This document shows, in pieces, positions 48,881-60,432 of a stretch of 64,000 nucleotides of DNA. Source of the DNA: Taenia hydatigena (Eukaryota; Platyhelminthes; Cestoda; Cyclophyllidea; Taeniidae); the NCBI GenBank assembly GCA_036345935.2, contig JADWOT020000004.1, forward strand, positions 9,566,565 through 9,630,564, in the 5' to 3' direction. Numbering within the stretch: position 1 is the first letter of the stretch; every line of letters starts with the position of its first letter. The notes below the pieces were generated by a model, which did not search any database, was not told where the DNA came from, and worked only from the letters and a program-made list of their open reading frames with translations. The position numbers were made by a program, and so were the translations under genes.

Positions 48881-51800
48881 GTTACGATGCAGTCAATGGT
48901 GAAATATGGACTCAAATGCGTGGGCGCTTGATTCAAACGCGTATTCTTCCTACACGATTAAAAATATCAGCACGTGCGACTTTCACGTTAACTTTTACAA
49001 AAGATGGGCTTGGAATTAGTATAAGTGTCGAATGAATTAATGTGCTTTCTAAAGCTTTCCGAAGGTGCCAATTCGGCCATATTGTACCACTGTGGGGCTG
49101 TCTTTGCCGATAGTTCTCGCCTTGTTCGGAGCTAAATGAGTGATTGCTGAAATCATGCTTTAATCAAGACGGTCTTGTTTTCGTTTTTGCAGTCGGATTC
49201 CTTACCAAATCGCACGTCACACTCCCTGCCGCATAACTTGGTGGCATTTAATCGCTGCTGTCAAGAAACCAGCAGCGTGCGTGATTAAACTACAAAACAC
49301 TTGCCAATAAGGGGCTCTCGAAATGCCTTTTAGTGGGTGGTTGAAAGAAGGGTAGGCAGACTGAGACTTACTCTTCGCAAAGTTGATGCTGTTTGCCCTT
49401 GTCTTCGGCTGTTCTGGCAGCGGGCAGATGTGAACATGTGAGCAACGCGACATTTCCTTGTAAACACTAAATTGGCCTGCCTCATAACTATTCAGCCTGA
49501 AATAGGATCATAGCCACATAGTTTGATTAGTGAGCTGTCGTTGCCTTCGACTGCTCTGTGAGTTCCAACAAAGAGGCATTTTCATCGTCTTCTTCCTAAG
49601 CACCAACTAAATTGTTCACCATTGCTCTTAATCGCAATCCTCATGGAAGTCATGCCCCACCATTTGAAGCTAAGACAATATTTGGACTTTTCCACATGTT
49701 TGAAAGTCAAACATCCTGTTGTCGGATCGTTGCAATTGTCAGATTATTGACTCATTAACTTCAAGTTTGATCAATTTCGCGGTGCTACTCGCATTTAGTT
49801 GGGACTTCCCCACTTGAATATGCCAACGGCAATTTAAGTAATAAGATTTATTCGAGGTAGTGATAGAATCACGCCCCATATTCAGCATGGCACAACACCC
49901 GCACGATTAATTGGAATTCCATGGGGAAAAGGCACGAGTTTTGTAAATCACTGGAACTGATGTTCTCTCTTGCTCCTTGCGACTTTTTTCCAAGATTAAA
50001 ACTATGCGAAAGGCTTCATCGTCATCTGCCCTGAGTAAAATGAACCATCCTTGATTTTAGTGCCATATCACTTCTACCATTATAAATTATGTTTCATCCC
50101 ACCAGATTCTTCCCAAATTCGGCAGATGGATTAAGGGATTGGACAGTGGGAAATTCTATAGTTATTGAACAGGAGGTGTGTGGAAGTTGATGGGAGGGCG
50201 TGCGTTATGATGACTGAATTGCGCATATTCTCGTTGTGGAATCATAGCCCGCGCTGGAAAAGAAATGAAGAAATTGATGAATGGAAATTGCTTCAGTTAG
50301 AGTAGATTCGCTCATAAAAAAAAACAAGAATCGTAGCTACAAGGGTCGAATAATTGAGACAACTAAGGTAATTCTCCGTACCATGCACCATGATGTCCGA
50401 TTACGAGCCATAATGGGAAGACACAGGAGCGATGCGTCCTTAGGCCAATTTCTAGCCCAAGTGAATGCTGCTTCCTCAGACAACAGACACAACGCCACCA
50501 TAGACCATGCTACAACTGTCACGAGTCGATTTTCACACTTGTGAATAGGGAAGGATTCAATCACAATGGCGCAAGCATATTCGTGAACGCTTTGCTAAGT
50601 CTTTTGCCACATGTCGAATCAACATGCGCTATCATATCTCCCCCAAACCCGCTTCATTCTCAATATCTTCCCTCACTTTATTTACGCTACTAGTTTGTGC
50701 TCGGTTTAAACATCACAAGCCTCTTCTCAGCGTTCAGTGCGCGTCGATGCGTCAAAGCACAGGGAGCAGGTTAAAGGTAAGTGGTGTCTACGTGGATGAG
50801 AGCTTGGGTCATGGGGAGTTGCAGGCCTGTGTAATGAGGTAACAGAGAGTTTGCAGCGTCACAAGCAAATATGCTAATATGCTAAGTCGAGCGTATTGAT
50901 GGGTGGGTACTGTTAGCTCTTACTCCATAATCAGCCCAATCTGCACGATACGGAATTGGGCGAATGGAATGCAGCACAGTTAACCATTCCCACACGTTTT
51001 GATCCACAAAACATCCAGTGCTTTTGGAACGAGTTACCACTCCAACTTGGTCTCAATGAAATGTTGGCAGAATGGCATCCATAAGTCACTTCCCATGGAA
51101 GAGCGAAGAAGGCCCTTAAGCAGATAATGAGTAGAGATGTCATTTCTCATGAGATGGGTAAACGTGGAGGGTTCCACGTCAAGACTAACGTTGTGGCTAG
51201 CTGTTACGCACTCGTAAGTGCCATACGCACTTAGTTAACAGGAAGGCTGAAAAGTAAGTTACTTTCCACTATTAGCACTCAGCAGCAGTAATCGTCCATC
51301 CGAGTTGCATGTAAGTCTGGAATGTAAATAGGATTCGACCAAAATTGCACCGTTAATATTAGAGACCAAGGCGAATGAATTGTTACTGACCATGGCGATG
51401 AGTTAGAGAATGTTCACTCTTTCGGACAGCAGTAGAGTTGCCATCCCTTCCAACTGCCAGCTGAGCGCAAAACCCACTCATTGGCTCCACCTCGCTGAGC
51501 CGTGTGCTGCGGAGCAGTGATTACTGGACGCATTCTGCAGCAAAAGTTGCCTTAGCATTTCCGAAACGGGGATGAAAGATAGCGGCAGTTTTGGTCTCCT
51601 ACTTTGATGTTTGTCAATTCACCCACTGGAGACACTTGGCAATATTTTTGGCTTCCGTCAATGCAAGGACAGGCAAAATGCAGGTAGTCTTTGCAAAGCC
51701 TCTATTTTACGATCAGCAAAATTGCCGCCATTGTAATCATGTGCATAACGATCTGACCAGTTGAGACTGCCACCTTTTACTACTGACTGCAGAAGAGGTC

Positions 51801-52209
51801 TTCTTATTTAAAATTGAGATGCATCTTACTTCTTGAGGTATTTGGGCATTAGCTACCAATGACTAATCATCTCATAAAATTACGATGCTAGGAGATAAGC
51901 AACCTAGCCTGAATGAGAGGAAGCCAGGTATCTCTTAAGTAGGTGCAGTGAAACACTAAAAAAGGAGAAGAGGACGGCTTTAACTTCCATCCGCTGCATC
52001 AACGAGCGGAGTTAGTTTTTGGAACAGATGAGTATACAGTAATCACTGCTTCACGGAACTTCAAACGAAGTTGTTTGCATATATGCAGATGGAACAAGGC
52101 ACGGCTTTTCGTAGAGGTGGACTCACTGAGAGGGTTTCGCGATTAGCTGGCTGCTGGCAGAGATGACAGAACCACTACTGGTCGGAATGATGGCCATTCT
52201 CTAACCAAC
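48881..52209. other. Single-copy region between blocks B and C
   Basis: Apart from the two-exon candidate at 50624-51084 nothing is recognised. ORFs at 49217-49453 (minus) and 50281-50544 (plus, ATG, 87 aa) show no family. Confidence 0.4.
50624..51084 (+). CDS. Candidate two-exon small secreted protein (100 aa)
   Basis: I do not recognise a family. Exon 1 (50624-50776, 51 codons) starts at ATG, has a hydrophobic stretch (SISSLTLFTLLVCA) suited to a signal peptide, and ends AAAG|GTAAGTGG in phase 0. A tract TGTTAGCTCTTACTCCATAA followed by TCAG gives an acceptor at 50934. Exon 2 (50935-51084) is open in phase 0 for 49 codons, with normal protein composition (TELGEWNAAQLTIPTRFDPQ), then TAA. 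Both exons are in phase and the donor is strong; the acceptor is only moderate and an overlapping minus-strand ORF exists. It stands alone in single-copy DNA between two duplication blocks. Confidence 0.4.
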
Positions 52210-52659
52210 TGTCAGGAACAGCAGCTTTGTATTTGTAAGGAAGGAAGGAAGGAAGAAAGAAAGAAGGAAAGATGGGAGGTAGAAGCGGTAAGATGTGTCA
52301 CACATGCGCGACGGTGGTTCGTAGTCGTAAGGTCGAGTGAAAAAATGGTGAAAATAGTTCTCGTTGGACTTAAGATGGTCCAGTTGAAGGAGTAGCTTCT
52401 ACTTTGAGTCATTGCCTTATTGGTAGAGCTGTCCTTTTGATGAGCCTCCATATCTGCCATAAGGTGTTCCACTCAGTCGCCACAATCGTGCCAATACGTG
52501 AGGCCTCTCATTGTCAGCACTATGGTTCCCTTCATGAGAGACATTATTAAATGCCCTGTGGGGAGTAACATACTCCCGATAAGTGAACTAAAGTCTTTTC
52601 AATTTGATTAATTGAGCAGTGGCTTTTTCAAGCAGAGTCATTGAACGATAGGATTTACA

Positions 52660-52990
52660 GTGGGTAGGGGGCACAATTGTACTATTGCCGCTAATGCTGC
52701 TGCTGCTGCTGCTGTTCCTAGTAGTAATACGATCACTTCCATTATTATTATTATTGCTGCTATTATTGGTACTACCAAACTATTGCTGCTGCTAAAACCA
52801 GTAGAGGCGCCTTCCTTCCTTCCCTCCGAATATGCAGGGGTGGGGTGGAGACACCACGCATCCATGGAATACTGTCGAGGTTATCAAAAACCTGTGAAGC
52901 AATAGAGACTGTTAGTGCTGCATGTGTACGTGTGCACTGCAATGCTTGCTGGCAATTGTAAACACTCAGATTCCCTTCTCACCTGGACAG
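52660..52990 (+). repeat. Dispersed repeat with (GCT)/(ATT) tracts, copy 2
   Basis: Same order of anchors as at 28.19 kb, with longer GCT and ATT runs. Confidence 0.85.
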
Positions 52991-53068
52991 CTCAATTTCG
53001 AGTCGATATCATGCAAGAAGTTTTGATGGACAAAAGTAGAGACACAATAGTGCCATCTTTTGCTCAGC

Positions 53069-53242
53069 ATGTGGAAGATTCAAGTTAGTTCACATAAATT
53101 GCTCTGCCAAATACATCACCCTCTTTTGCTTATCTTCCTTGGCCTCCATTTATCGCTCACCTCTTCTTCACCTCATTCTATCCACTCGACGCACTATCAC
53201 GTATACCTCAATGCAGTTGGTCTTCGTACAACTCACGTGTGA
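53069..53242 (+). CDS. Small signal-peptide ORF, copy 2
   Basis: Paralogue of 28638-28835. ATG, HPLLLIFLGLHLSLTSSS core, then HSTHYHVYLNAVGL, ending with TGA at 53242. It is slightly shorter because the tail diverges. Starts and frames agree between the two copies, but with only two recent duplicates this is weak evidence for selection. A product would be secreted; function unknown. Confidence 0.35.
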   Translation: MWKIQVSSHKLLCQIHHPLLLIFLGLHLSLTSSSPHSIHSTHYHVYLNAVGLRTTHV

Positions 53243-53859
53243 GGTGTGGTCACGCCGTCCTCCTCCCCACCCACTCACCCACTTACCCACCCACCCACTT
53301 CCACAGGGATGATCTCGCATGCCAGCCCACGCTCACGTTTCATGTTTTAAGGCCAATAACGCCAGCATTACCAAACTCGTATAAATCTACACGTTGTGAT
53401 TTTGTGTACATGGACTGCGTCTCCCTCCCAACATCTGCATATGCCTCAGTGCAATCAGCTATTCTTCTGCATTCTCTAACGCAGTCATTCATCCATCCAC
53501 CCACCTACACGTTCCAGTCACTTCGTCTCGTCACAGAGTCACCATCATTGCCATTTCACATCGCCTTTCCTCTTCGCATTCCATAACCCATAATCACGTC
53601 AGTCGCTGAGACTACAGTCCCTGCTCAATCACACACCGCCCTCTTCCACTCCCAACACTTCACCCTCCTGCTCTCCCACAAAACATTCTGCATCGCAAAC
53701 CAACCTGCACTGCCACACTCTGTCATGCAGTAGGAAAGTACACTCCAACATTACATCCTCTCTCCACTCGTCTCACAAGACTCTTTCTTTATTCCTTTAT
53801 TCAATCATCCGAATCAGCATATTCGATATATGGTGGCAAAGGTGGAGGTGGTGATGGTT

Positions 53860-54316
53860 CACGATGCACGAGCAATTCATGTCCTCCGACAGGTGGCTAC
53901 CACGAGTGTAAACTGACGCCCTCACCTGTATCGAGGGCTGTGTACATGTTGTCCGCAATGGGCGGCAGACAGCAATGTACAGTCGGCTTGATAAGGTGGT
54001 GACCACGTTAGGAAAGGAATCGTTGGAGTGAATCCACCTCCTCCATGTGATACTGCACTGCCGCAACTGCGTCTCGATAAGTGTCTGACGAGGGTCGTGG
54101 AAAGAGCATTTTGCACATATTCTTGTCTAGCCACTTCCATCTACTGATGTAGCAATTGAGTGCCTCACGATAACGACGACTTCGCAGTATCCACCTCCGA
54201 TGCGGGATTGCCTCGCACACGTTCATGAAGTCGGGAACATTCAGGAAGTGGCATATTTGTGGTGCCAATTCGGGTGGCGGTTAAGTGATTTTGCAATGTA
54301 AAGCATCATCCTCGGC
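53860..54316 (-). pseudogene. F-box-like gene exon, truncated and disrupted (block C copy)
   Basis: Same exon as 42863-43712, with the acceptor at 54316. TAA at 54281-54283 (codon 12) replaces the Gln of QLPLE. The F-box motif continues in frame (ELAPQICHFLNVPDF) through KWLDKNMCKML to HMEEVDSLQRFL. The C-terminal half is deleted, with a junction to sequence near 53900 (ACGAGTGTAAA). The stop differs from that of the block B copy. Confidence 0.6.
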
Positions 54317-54683
54317 CTAAATGTCAACGAAAGTGCATCTTGGTTAGTGGCATGAGAAAATTACAGGTGAGGGTATTGAAATGAAGTGAGGATACGTGGA
54401 GATGGTGAGGAATGAATGTCGCTAAGTGAAGGAAGTAGAGATAACGGAAACGCAGCATTGTCGGGAAGGTCGGAAGCATAGAATGACTGCGTGACGCAGA
54501 CGTCGAGGTTGATATAGCTTCCGTCAGGGGGAGGGAGGAATAAAGGTAGGGAGGGAGAGAGCGAGGGCGAGGACAGTCATTTGGCTGACCTCATTGACGT
54601 GTTCGCGCATTGGTTGTCACGTCGTCGTGGTCGTGGTCATGGTCGAGGTCGTCAACCCCTTCGGCAGTCACGCCATCAACACG

Positions 54684-54790
54684 TCTGGATATGCTGCATA
54701 AATCTTTCAACACTCGCACCCGTCTTCCCGTCATACACAGCAACAGGAACCCACTACTAAAGTCATTCAAGTAACACTTTTATTCCACTC
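54684..54790 (-). repeat. Inverted piece of block A
   Basis: Reverse complement of about 27580-27690 (anchors TATGCTGCATAAAT, CCCGTCTTCCCGTC, CCCACTACTAAAGTCATT). The continuation of the same inverted copy is at 55815-56160, with the candidate gene at 55.0-55.64 kb in between. Confidence 0.85.
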
Positions 54791-55006
54791 CCATTTCAAC
54801 CGCATTTCTAGCTCACTGGCATTGTGAGGAGACAGTACAGCCTCATCGTTGTGTGTGGTTGCTATCACTTCCACAAGCACATTCAACGCATCCCCCACCT
54901 ACACCACAAAGCAGCACATCGTTCCAGTCGTGCCAGTAATACTTATCATGAGGCTGTCGATTGAATCTATTGATCGTGTCACACACTTAAACAAACCGCC
55001 ACAACA

Positions 55007-55642
55007 ATGTTTGCCAAACGAATGTGTTTACAAACGCTCTTCCTTTTGGTCTACATATCACTTTGGCTTGTCGATCACTTTGGTTTTTCCGTTTGCGCTT
55101 TTTCTTTCTCGCGTGGACCCTCGTGGACATGGCGCAAGCAGTGTCCACGAGGAGAGGTAGGTGCTCGCCTTTACACACACCTCTACTAACGTCCTTGTCA
55201 TGCAGGTTGCCAAAGACGCCAACAGGCTGTCTCTCACAAAGCACTTCAGACAGATGTTCATGTGGAAGAAGAGTGGGTGGAGCAAGTGGAGCAGATAGAG
55301 CAGGTGGAGGAGATGGAGAACTCGACTGGCGCATCCGATGCGAAGCTGGTGAGATTCCAGCAGATACTGCAATTCTTCGCCTCGCCTCTAAGTCATTCGA
55401 TGCGGAGGCGGCAGCGACGATCGGCAGAAACAGAAGGAGATACTGGCGCCGCAGACACGACCTACGGTGTTACCAATATTCCGGATGAGTACGAATGGAG
55501 GGACGAAGGAGGAGGTAGTGATGTGGATTGGGCAAGGGGCCTTTGCGCTGAAAGGAGGAGGAGAAGACGGATGGAGACAAAGGGCCGTTATGAAGAGGGA
55601 CGAGGACGGGCAGGAAAAGGAGGAGGTGCCCACCTTGAATAA
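55007..55642 (+). CDS. Candidate two-exon gene with a 49-bp intron
   Basis: I do not recognise a family. Intron 55157-55205 has GAG|GTAGGT, a CTACTAAC branch-like site and TCATGCAG. Three readings are open. In the first, ATG 55007 gives a signal-peptide-like start (LQTLFLLVYISLWLV), and splicing in phase 0 gives about 82 aa ending KKSGWSKWSR. In the second, a frame entering from ATG 55129 (MAQAVSTRR) splices in phase 1 into a 145-codon exon 2 to 55642 (HVEEEWVEQVEQIEQVEEME, NIPDEYEWRDEGGG). This second frame of exon 2 is also open in the inverted copy at 60433-60717, which favours it. The third frame is open but less persuasive. Exon 2 is purine-rich, so chance open frames are possible. Confidence 0.4.
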
Positions 55643-55814
55643 TCAATGGAAATAAGTCTACTTAATTTCTTTACCTCAGCGTACTCACCTAATCCTCAAT
55701 TGAAGGCCTGGCAATAATTTGTCTTTGACAGGTGATTGATGGATGCGCGTCAACGCCTTAGGCTTTATCTAGCGGCTTCCACTATTCGTCGCTATTTGCC
55801 AAACGTCACATCAG

Positions 55815-56160
55815 ATGCGACTGCTTGCGGGTTCGCCCTCCGCCCACACTGCCCACCCTGCCCATCCTGTCCCACTTCCTCTGCTTCCACATGAACATTC
55901 GTCTGAGGTGCTTTGCGTCAGACAGCTTTTTCGCTTCTTTGGCAACCCACATGTCACCTTTATTATTTTTGTTCAAATACATCGCTTTTGTTCATCAGAC
56001 GAACGCCTTATCTCACTGATCACTTAGTAGGCGGCAGGATGGCGGTGATGCCACAGAATCCACCTTACTGTCGGTTTGGGCTCCTCACTCTCCAACGCCC
56101 ACTTCGAAGCATTCAATACCACATCCCGACTCTGTCTTATGGTCGTTGAGTTGTGTGATG
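55815..56160 (-). repeat. Inverted piece of block A with a degenerate exon copy
   Basis: Reverse complement of about 27250-27575. Its left end (55815-55960) also contains the repeated exon start in minus orientation; the shared frame has a TGA, as in the 27-kb copy. Confidence 0.85.
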
Positions 56161-57820
56161 CTATCTTCTTCACATTATAACAAGACACGTCGTTTCCAGG
56201 CAGCTCTCTCCCTCCACATCAAGTCCACCCGATGGCAAACTGAAGCACATCTTTCAAGTCATTCTTGATGAATGACGAGGAAGGAGCGATGCTTGATGGG
56301 ATGAAAGGAAGCCCACTGCGGTCTGTTTGTGCCGACTTGGTTTCGATGCATCCAAGCAAATGATGAAGGAGGACGAGCAATTAGGTGATGGCACAGCAAC
56401 TGACTTCTCCAAACAGGGTCACAAGTGGCGCAACTCCTTGCCTCCGCAACTAATTCACTGACTACCTCTTAACAACCCACCAACCAATATCACTTCCGAT
56501 AGAAATCTCAACTGACATGATCCCTTCAAATTAATCAAGTAGCCGAACTCTTCTGCAAGAACTGCCTCATTCTCCATTACCTCACTCAGTGAGGGTTTGC
56601 GCCTTCGTGGTTGCCAAGCTGTCGGCGTTCGCGTCGTCTTTTCGCCTATCTTGCTATACAGTGGAAAAACAATGCACCACGTGAGTGGAAGGACTGATTC
56701 CATCGCTCCGAACAACACCTAATCGCCACACTTTCTCATCCAACGATTTTTTGAAGTGAAGGCCACAGTCCACCAAACGCGCTCACCCATCCGCCTTTTT
56801 CTAACGCCAAGTTAGGCTTTCGCGTTAGTGAGAAACCAGCGTTCTTCTCTCCGTGATTACAGTTGGCAAGAATAAAATCCACACCTTTCAATGCGTCTAA
56901 ACCTTCTTACTGGTTAGTTCGACCGCAAATCCAAGTCGTTTCTGATGCAAAATTCAACATTGGCCACTTACCCGGTTGGGCAGCCCAAAAGGCAGAAGCA
57001 AAGCTCTGTGGAGGAGGCAGAGAATAGAACGATTGAGTCGCCGCTCCAATCGATGTAGCTGCGTCTACCAACCGTCTGTGCCGTGCAGTATCACAATCCT
57101 CCCTTCGCCTTCCAAGCATTCCGAACCGTTGCACCTGCAACATTGGGAAAGAGTTGTAAGGCGGAGATGCTTCCCCACTCCCTCTCCTAGCGCAAAGCAC
57201 AGACCAGCAGAGCCACACCCTACCCTCATGCCAACACAAGCGACCACCGCCAATCCATCCAAGCAGTGCACCACAGCCACATTACGCACCCACCTCGTCG
57301 ATAAAAAATCAGCCTCCAAGCGAAATCACAAGTTGTCTCGCCTCCTCACCTTAAATTCCCCCTCCTCCTTCCCCACCTTGCCCCTCCTCCTCCTCCTCCT
57401 CCTCACAACTGCCTACTTGTGCCTTTTCAACCCATTCGCATTCTCAAGGCTACGTCGCAGTAGTAGTGAGAACAGCGTCACCACTCATCACCTATACAGT
57501 AAGCAACAAATTAACTGCCACCCTCCCACACCAACAACATCCCCCTACCTTCGAAAGCAAAATATGCCGCATTTGCCACCCGTGACCTCTCACCTATAGC
57601 GCTTCTATTCGTCGTCGTCATCGTCGTTGTCGCCGTCGCCGTAGTAAGAGAGCGTCAACTTCACTCTTGCACACAAGCACGACACGCCTCCCCTAGTCTC
57701 TCCCCTCCCTCTCCGCCACCTCACCCTCCCCATCCACCCACTCAACCATCCATGCCCCTCGAAAACAGAGAGATGCTCACATAATAGCAGTAGTAATCCC
57801 TGTCGTCCATGCCTACCGAC
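56161..57820. other. Region with exon-like signals on both strands, no firm gene
   Basis: Minus strand: 56972-57134 follows CCCAATGTTGCAG, is open only in phase 0 for 54 codons and ends G|GTAAGT. A second acceptor/donor pair (TTCCACTGTATAG ... GAG|GTAATG) lies near 56610-56680. Plus strand: a long open frame (56976-57599) holds a TLPLLLLLLLTTAYLCLF hydrophobic run and ends near a TACA|GTAAGC donor in phase 1 (57503), like exon 1 of the gene at 9.3 kb. I could not complete a gene on either strand. Confidence 0.35.
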
Positions 57821-58737
57821 AGACAACAACAGACAACCGCCCTACTACCCTCAAGAGGTGCCCACATACAGAATACTTCCAACTCCTCGCAATCTGTACC
57901 CACAGCACCTCATCACCATCGCAAAAGGCGACTACATGACCAATCCTCCGTCTCAACAATATAAAACGTCATACCAAATAAAAAGGAGAGATTCGTCCGT
58001 GCCGCGACAACAGACTACCGCCCTACTACTCTCAAGAGGTGCCCACATACAGAATACTTCCAACTCCTCACAATCTCTACCGACAGCACCTCATCACCAT
58101 CGCAAAAGGCGACTGCATCACCAATCCTCCGTTTCCACCTTATAAAACGTCATACCAAATATAAAGTTGAGATTCGTTAATGCCGCGATGGCGGTTTAGC
58201 GCCTATCATATCTGTCTAAACAATAAAAATTGTGTTGCGGATTGTAAAGGACAGACGCGTCGGTGCCTTGATAATATTGACTACTGCCCTCTTACCAAGA
58301 TGTGGTCACGTACACAACACTTCATTTTGTCACATTCCCTACCGACGGCTTCTTGCAAGAGACCTAGGAGCTGACAAGTTTAGCCGCTCTGTCTTAACAA
58401 TAAAAAACCTGAAACGGTTTACAAAGGAAGGACGCGTCGATGCTGCGATAACACAGACTACCGGCATACTACCAAGAGGTGCTCACATGCACAATACTTA
58501 CATTTCGTCGCAATCTGACCCCACAGCTCCTCATGACCAAGACAATACGCGACTGGTTCCTTAGATCTGCTTAACAATAAAAAGCGTGAATCGGATCGCA
58601 AAGGAGAGACGCGTCGGTGCCGCGATGATACAGACTACCGCCCTATTACCAAGAGGTCCTCACACACAGAACACCTTTTCGTCACAATCTCTACTCACGG
58701 CTCCTTACAACAGACGTAGCAGCCGACAAGCTCAGCA
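57821..58737 (+). repeat. Second, short satellite array (about five units)
   Basis: The first two units (57.82-58.16 kb) are close to the 181-bp core type at 13-19 kb. The next three (58.17-58.73 kb) are the divergent long type seen at 18.9-19.4 kb. Orientation is the same as in the first array. It ends at an N. Confidence 0.95.
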
Positions 58738-58738
58738 N
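58738..58738. other. Single N at the end of the satellite array (likely assembly join)
   Basis: The satellite stops at CTCAGCA, then N, and unrelated sequence follows. Continuity across this point is doubtful. Confidence 0.8.
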
Positions 58739-59150
58739 AAACAATACACTGAGCAATCTCATTTTAACATCAAATTTATAGCAAATGTAACGTCCCATTC
58801 ATTTAGCGAAGTCGATTTTAAAATGGCTCTGTTTAGTGATGTCGAACAGGTGGAATGAAGAGAGAAAACTGGCTTACCTTGTGCCAAACGTTTAGTCTAT
58901 CCTAGTAAACACATCATATGGCCAGAATTTATAGTCGTGGATAATGCTCGACTTGAGCCCAATGCCATAAATTGGCTATTCAATGAAATCGTGATGAGAA
59001 AATGATCTATTTAATCTTCTAAGCGTGCATTTTTTGAAGATGATGCAAATCCTGCCATGAAAGCGGTGAATAAACTGGAAGTGAGTCGAATGATTGGAAA
59101 AAACAGCGCTCGTGATGCGGCTGTAAGCACATCATTTGTTACACGTAATT
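58739..59150. other. No gene recognised
   Basis: Single-copy AT-rich sequence after the N. I see nothing here. Confidence 0.5.
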
Positions 59151-59540
59151 TCACGTAATTGTACTACTGCCGCCAATGCTACTGCTGCTGCTGCTGCTGC
59201 TGCTGCCACTGCCGTTCCTAGTAGTAATACAAACACTTCCATTATTATTATTGCTGCTAATATTGGTACTACCAAACTGTCGCTGCTGTTGAAACCAGTA
59301 GAGGCGCCTTCTCCTTCCCTCCTTCCTTCCTTCCTCCCTTCCTTCTTTCCCTCCGACTATGCAGGGTATGTTGATTGATTAGAAGTGGAGAGGAGACACC
59401 GCGCCTCCATGGAATACTTTAGAGTTTATCAAAAACCTGTGAAGCAATAAAGACTGTTAGTGCTGCATTGCCCTCAACTTCGACCATGTGTCCGTGTGCA
59501 CCGCAATGCTTGCTAGCAATTGTTAACTCTCCGATTCCGG
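59151..59540 (+). repeat. Dispersed repeat with (GCT)/(ATT) tracts, copy 3
   Basis: Same anchors as the copies at 28.19 and 52.66 kb, with the longest GCT run and an added TTCC-rich tract. Confidence 0.85.
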
Positions 59541-60432
59541 AGCAGGGGCAGGAGCATGAGAAGCAGGAGGAGGATGGGAGAATGTAGAATGAGGTGAAGA
59601 AGGAGAAGGCGCACAATGTCATCATCGAGAGCGGTCATCACGTACACGGCAAAGCAAAGAAGACGCGCAGCGGCAGGTGGCGTCGGCTCTTCACCAACGC
59701 AATCGGTGGACTCGCGTGGCACCAACAACACAAGGGACCACCTCACCAACACCGACACCGTCACCGACACCGGTTTACAGACTCCATGATGCATTGACGA
59801 TGGAGCAAAGTGTGCTTCTTGCCTACCACCAATTCACACCAAGTCAAGTTGGTGAGAGCATTGTCCTTCCTGTTAATGCAGCAGCATCTGCACTATGAGC
59901 AGCAGCAGCAACAGCAGCAGGAGGAGAAGGGCGATGTTGTTGTCGTTGTTGTGGTTGTTAGGGACACTGTAGTTGTCATGGTTGGCTCAGCAGCAGCAGC
60001 TGGAGGTAGATGACGATGATGTCTTCCACCCATACCATCCGTCGGTCCATCCGTCTCTCTTATCTTCCCATTTTTCTTCTCCTTTTTCATTTAGTGTTCG
60101 GTTGAGATGTCACGGTGCCAATAATGTCTCCCCATGTCCACCGTCAGAGTCGACGATTGTGCCCCTGCTGCCGTCGCCGATGCCGTTGTTCACCGCCATG
60201 CGTGATATCTCCTCGTTCTTCACTTCTTTCTCCGTTCCGATGCCTCCTCTCTCTCTCTCTCTCTCTCCCTCACTCCCTGCCTCCCTTCCCCCTCCCTCTT
60301 TCCCTCTCCCTCCCCGCCTTCCCTCCCTCCTGCCTTCCTTCCTTCCTACCTTCCTTCCTTTCTCCCTTCCTCTTCTTCCTCGAGCAGCTGCTTGTCTTCC
60401 ACCGTCTCCCTTCCTTCTTTCGTATTCACATC
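59541..60432. other. Low-complexity region
   Basis: It includes (CAG)n at about 59898-59925 and a nearly pure pyrimidine stretch at 60240-60385 with TTCC repeats. The long ORF 59973-60953 owes its length to this composition. ORF 59594-59797 (basic, His/Arg-rich) has no ATG at its 5' end and no family. Confidence 0.6.

Larger units (their letters stand above)
52210..54670 (+). repeat. Segmental duplication block C
   Basis: 52.26-53.78 kb is a direct copy of 27.8-29.35 kb. 53.73-54.66 kb is a direct copy of parts of 42.61-44.08 kb. It begins with a GGAA/GAAA purine run (52234-52275) and ends abruptly at CAACACGTCTGG near 54686, where an inverted piece of block A begins. Confidence 0.85.
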
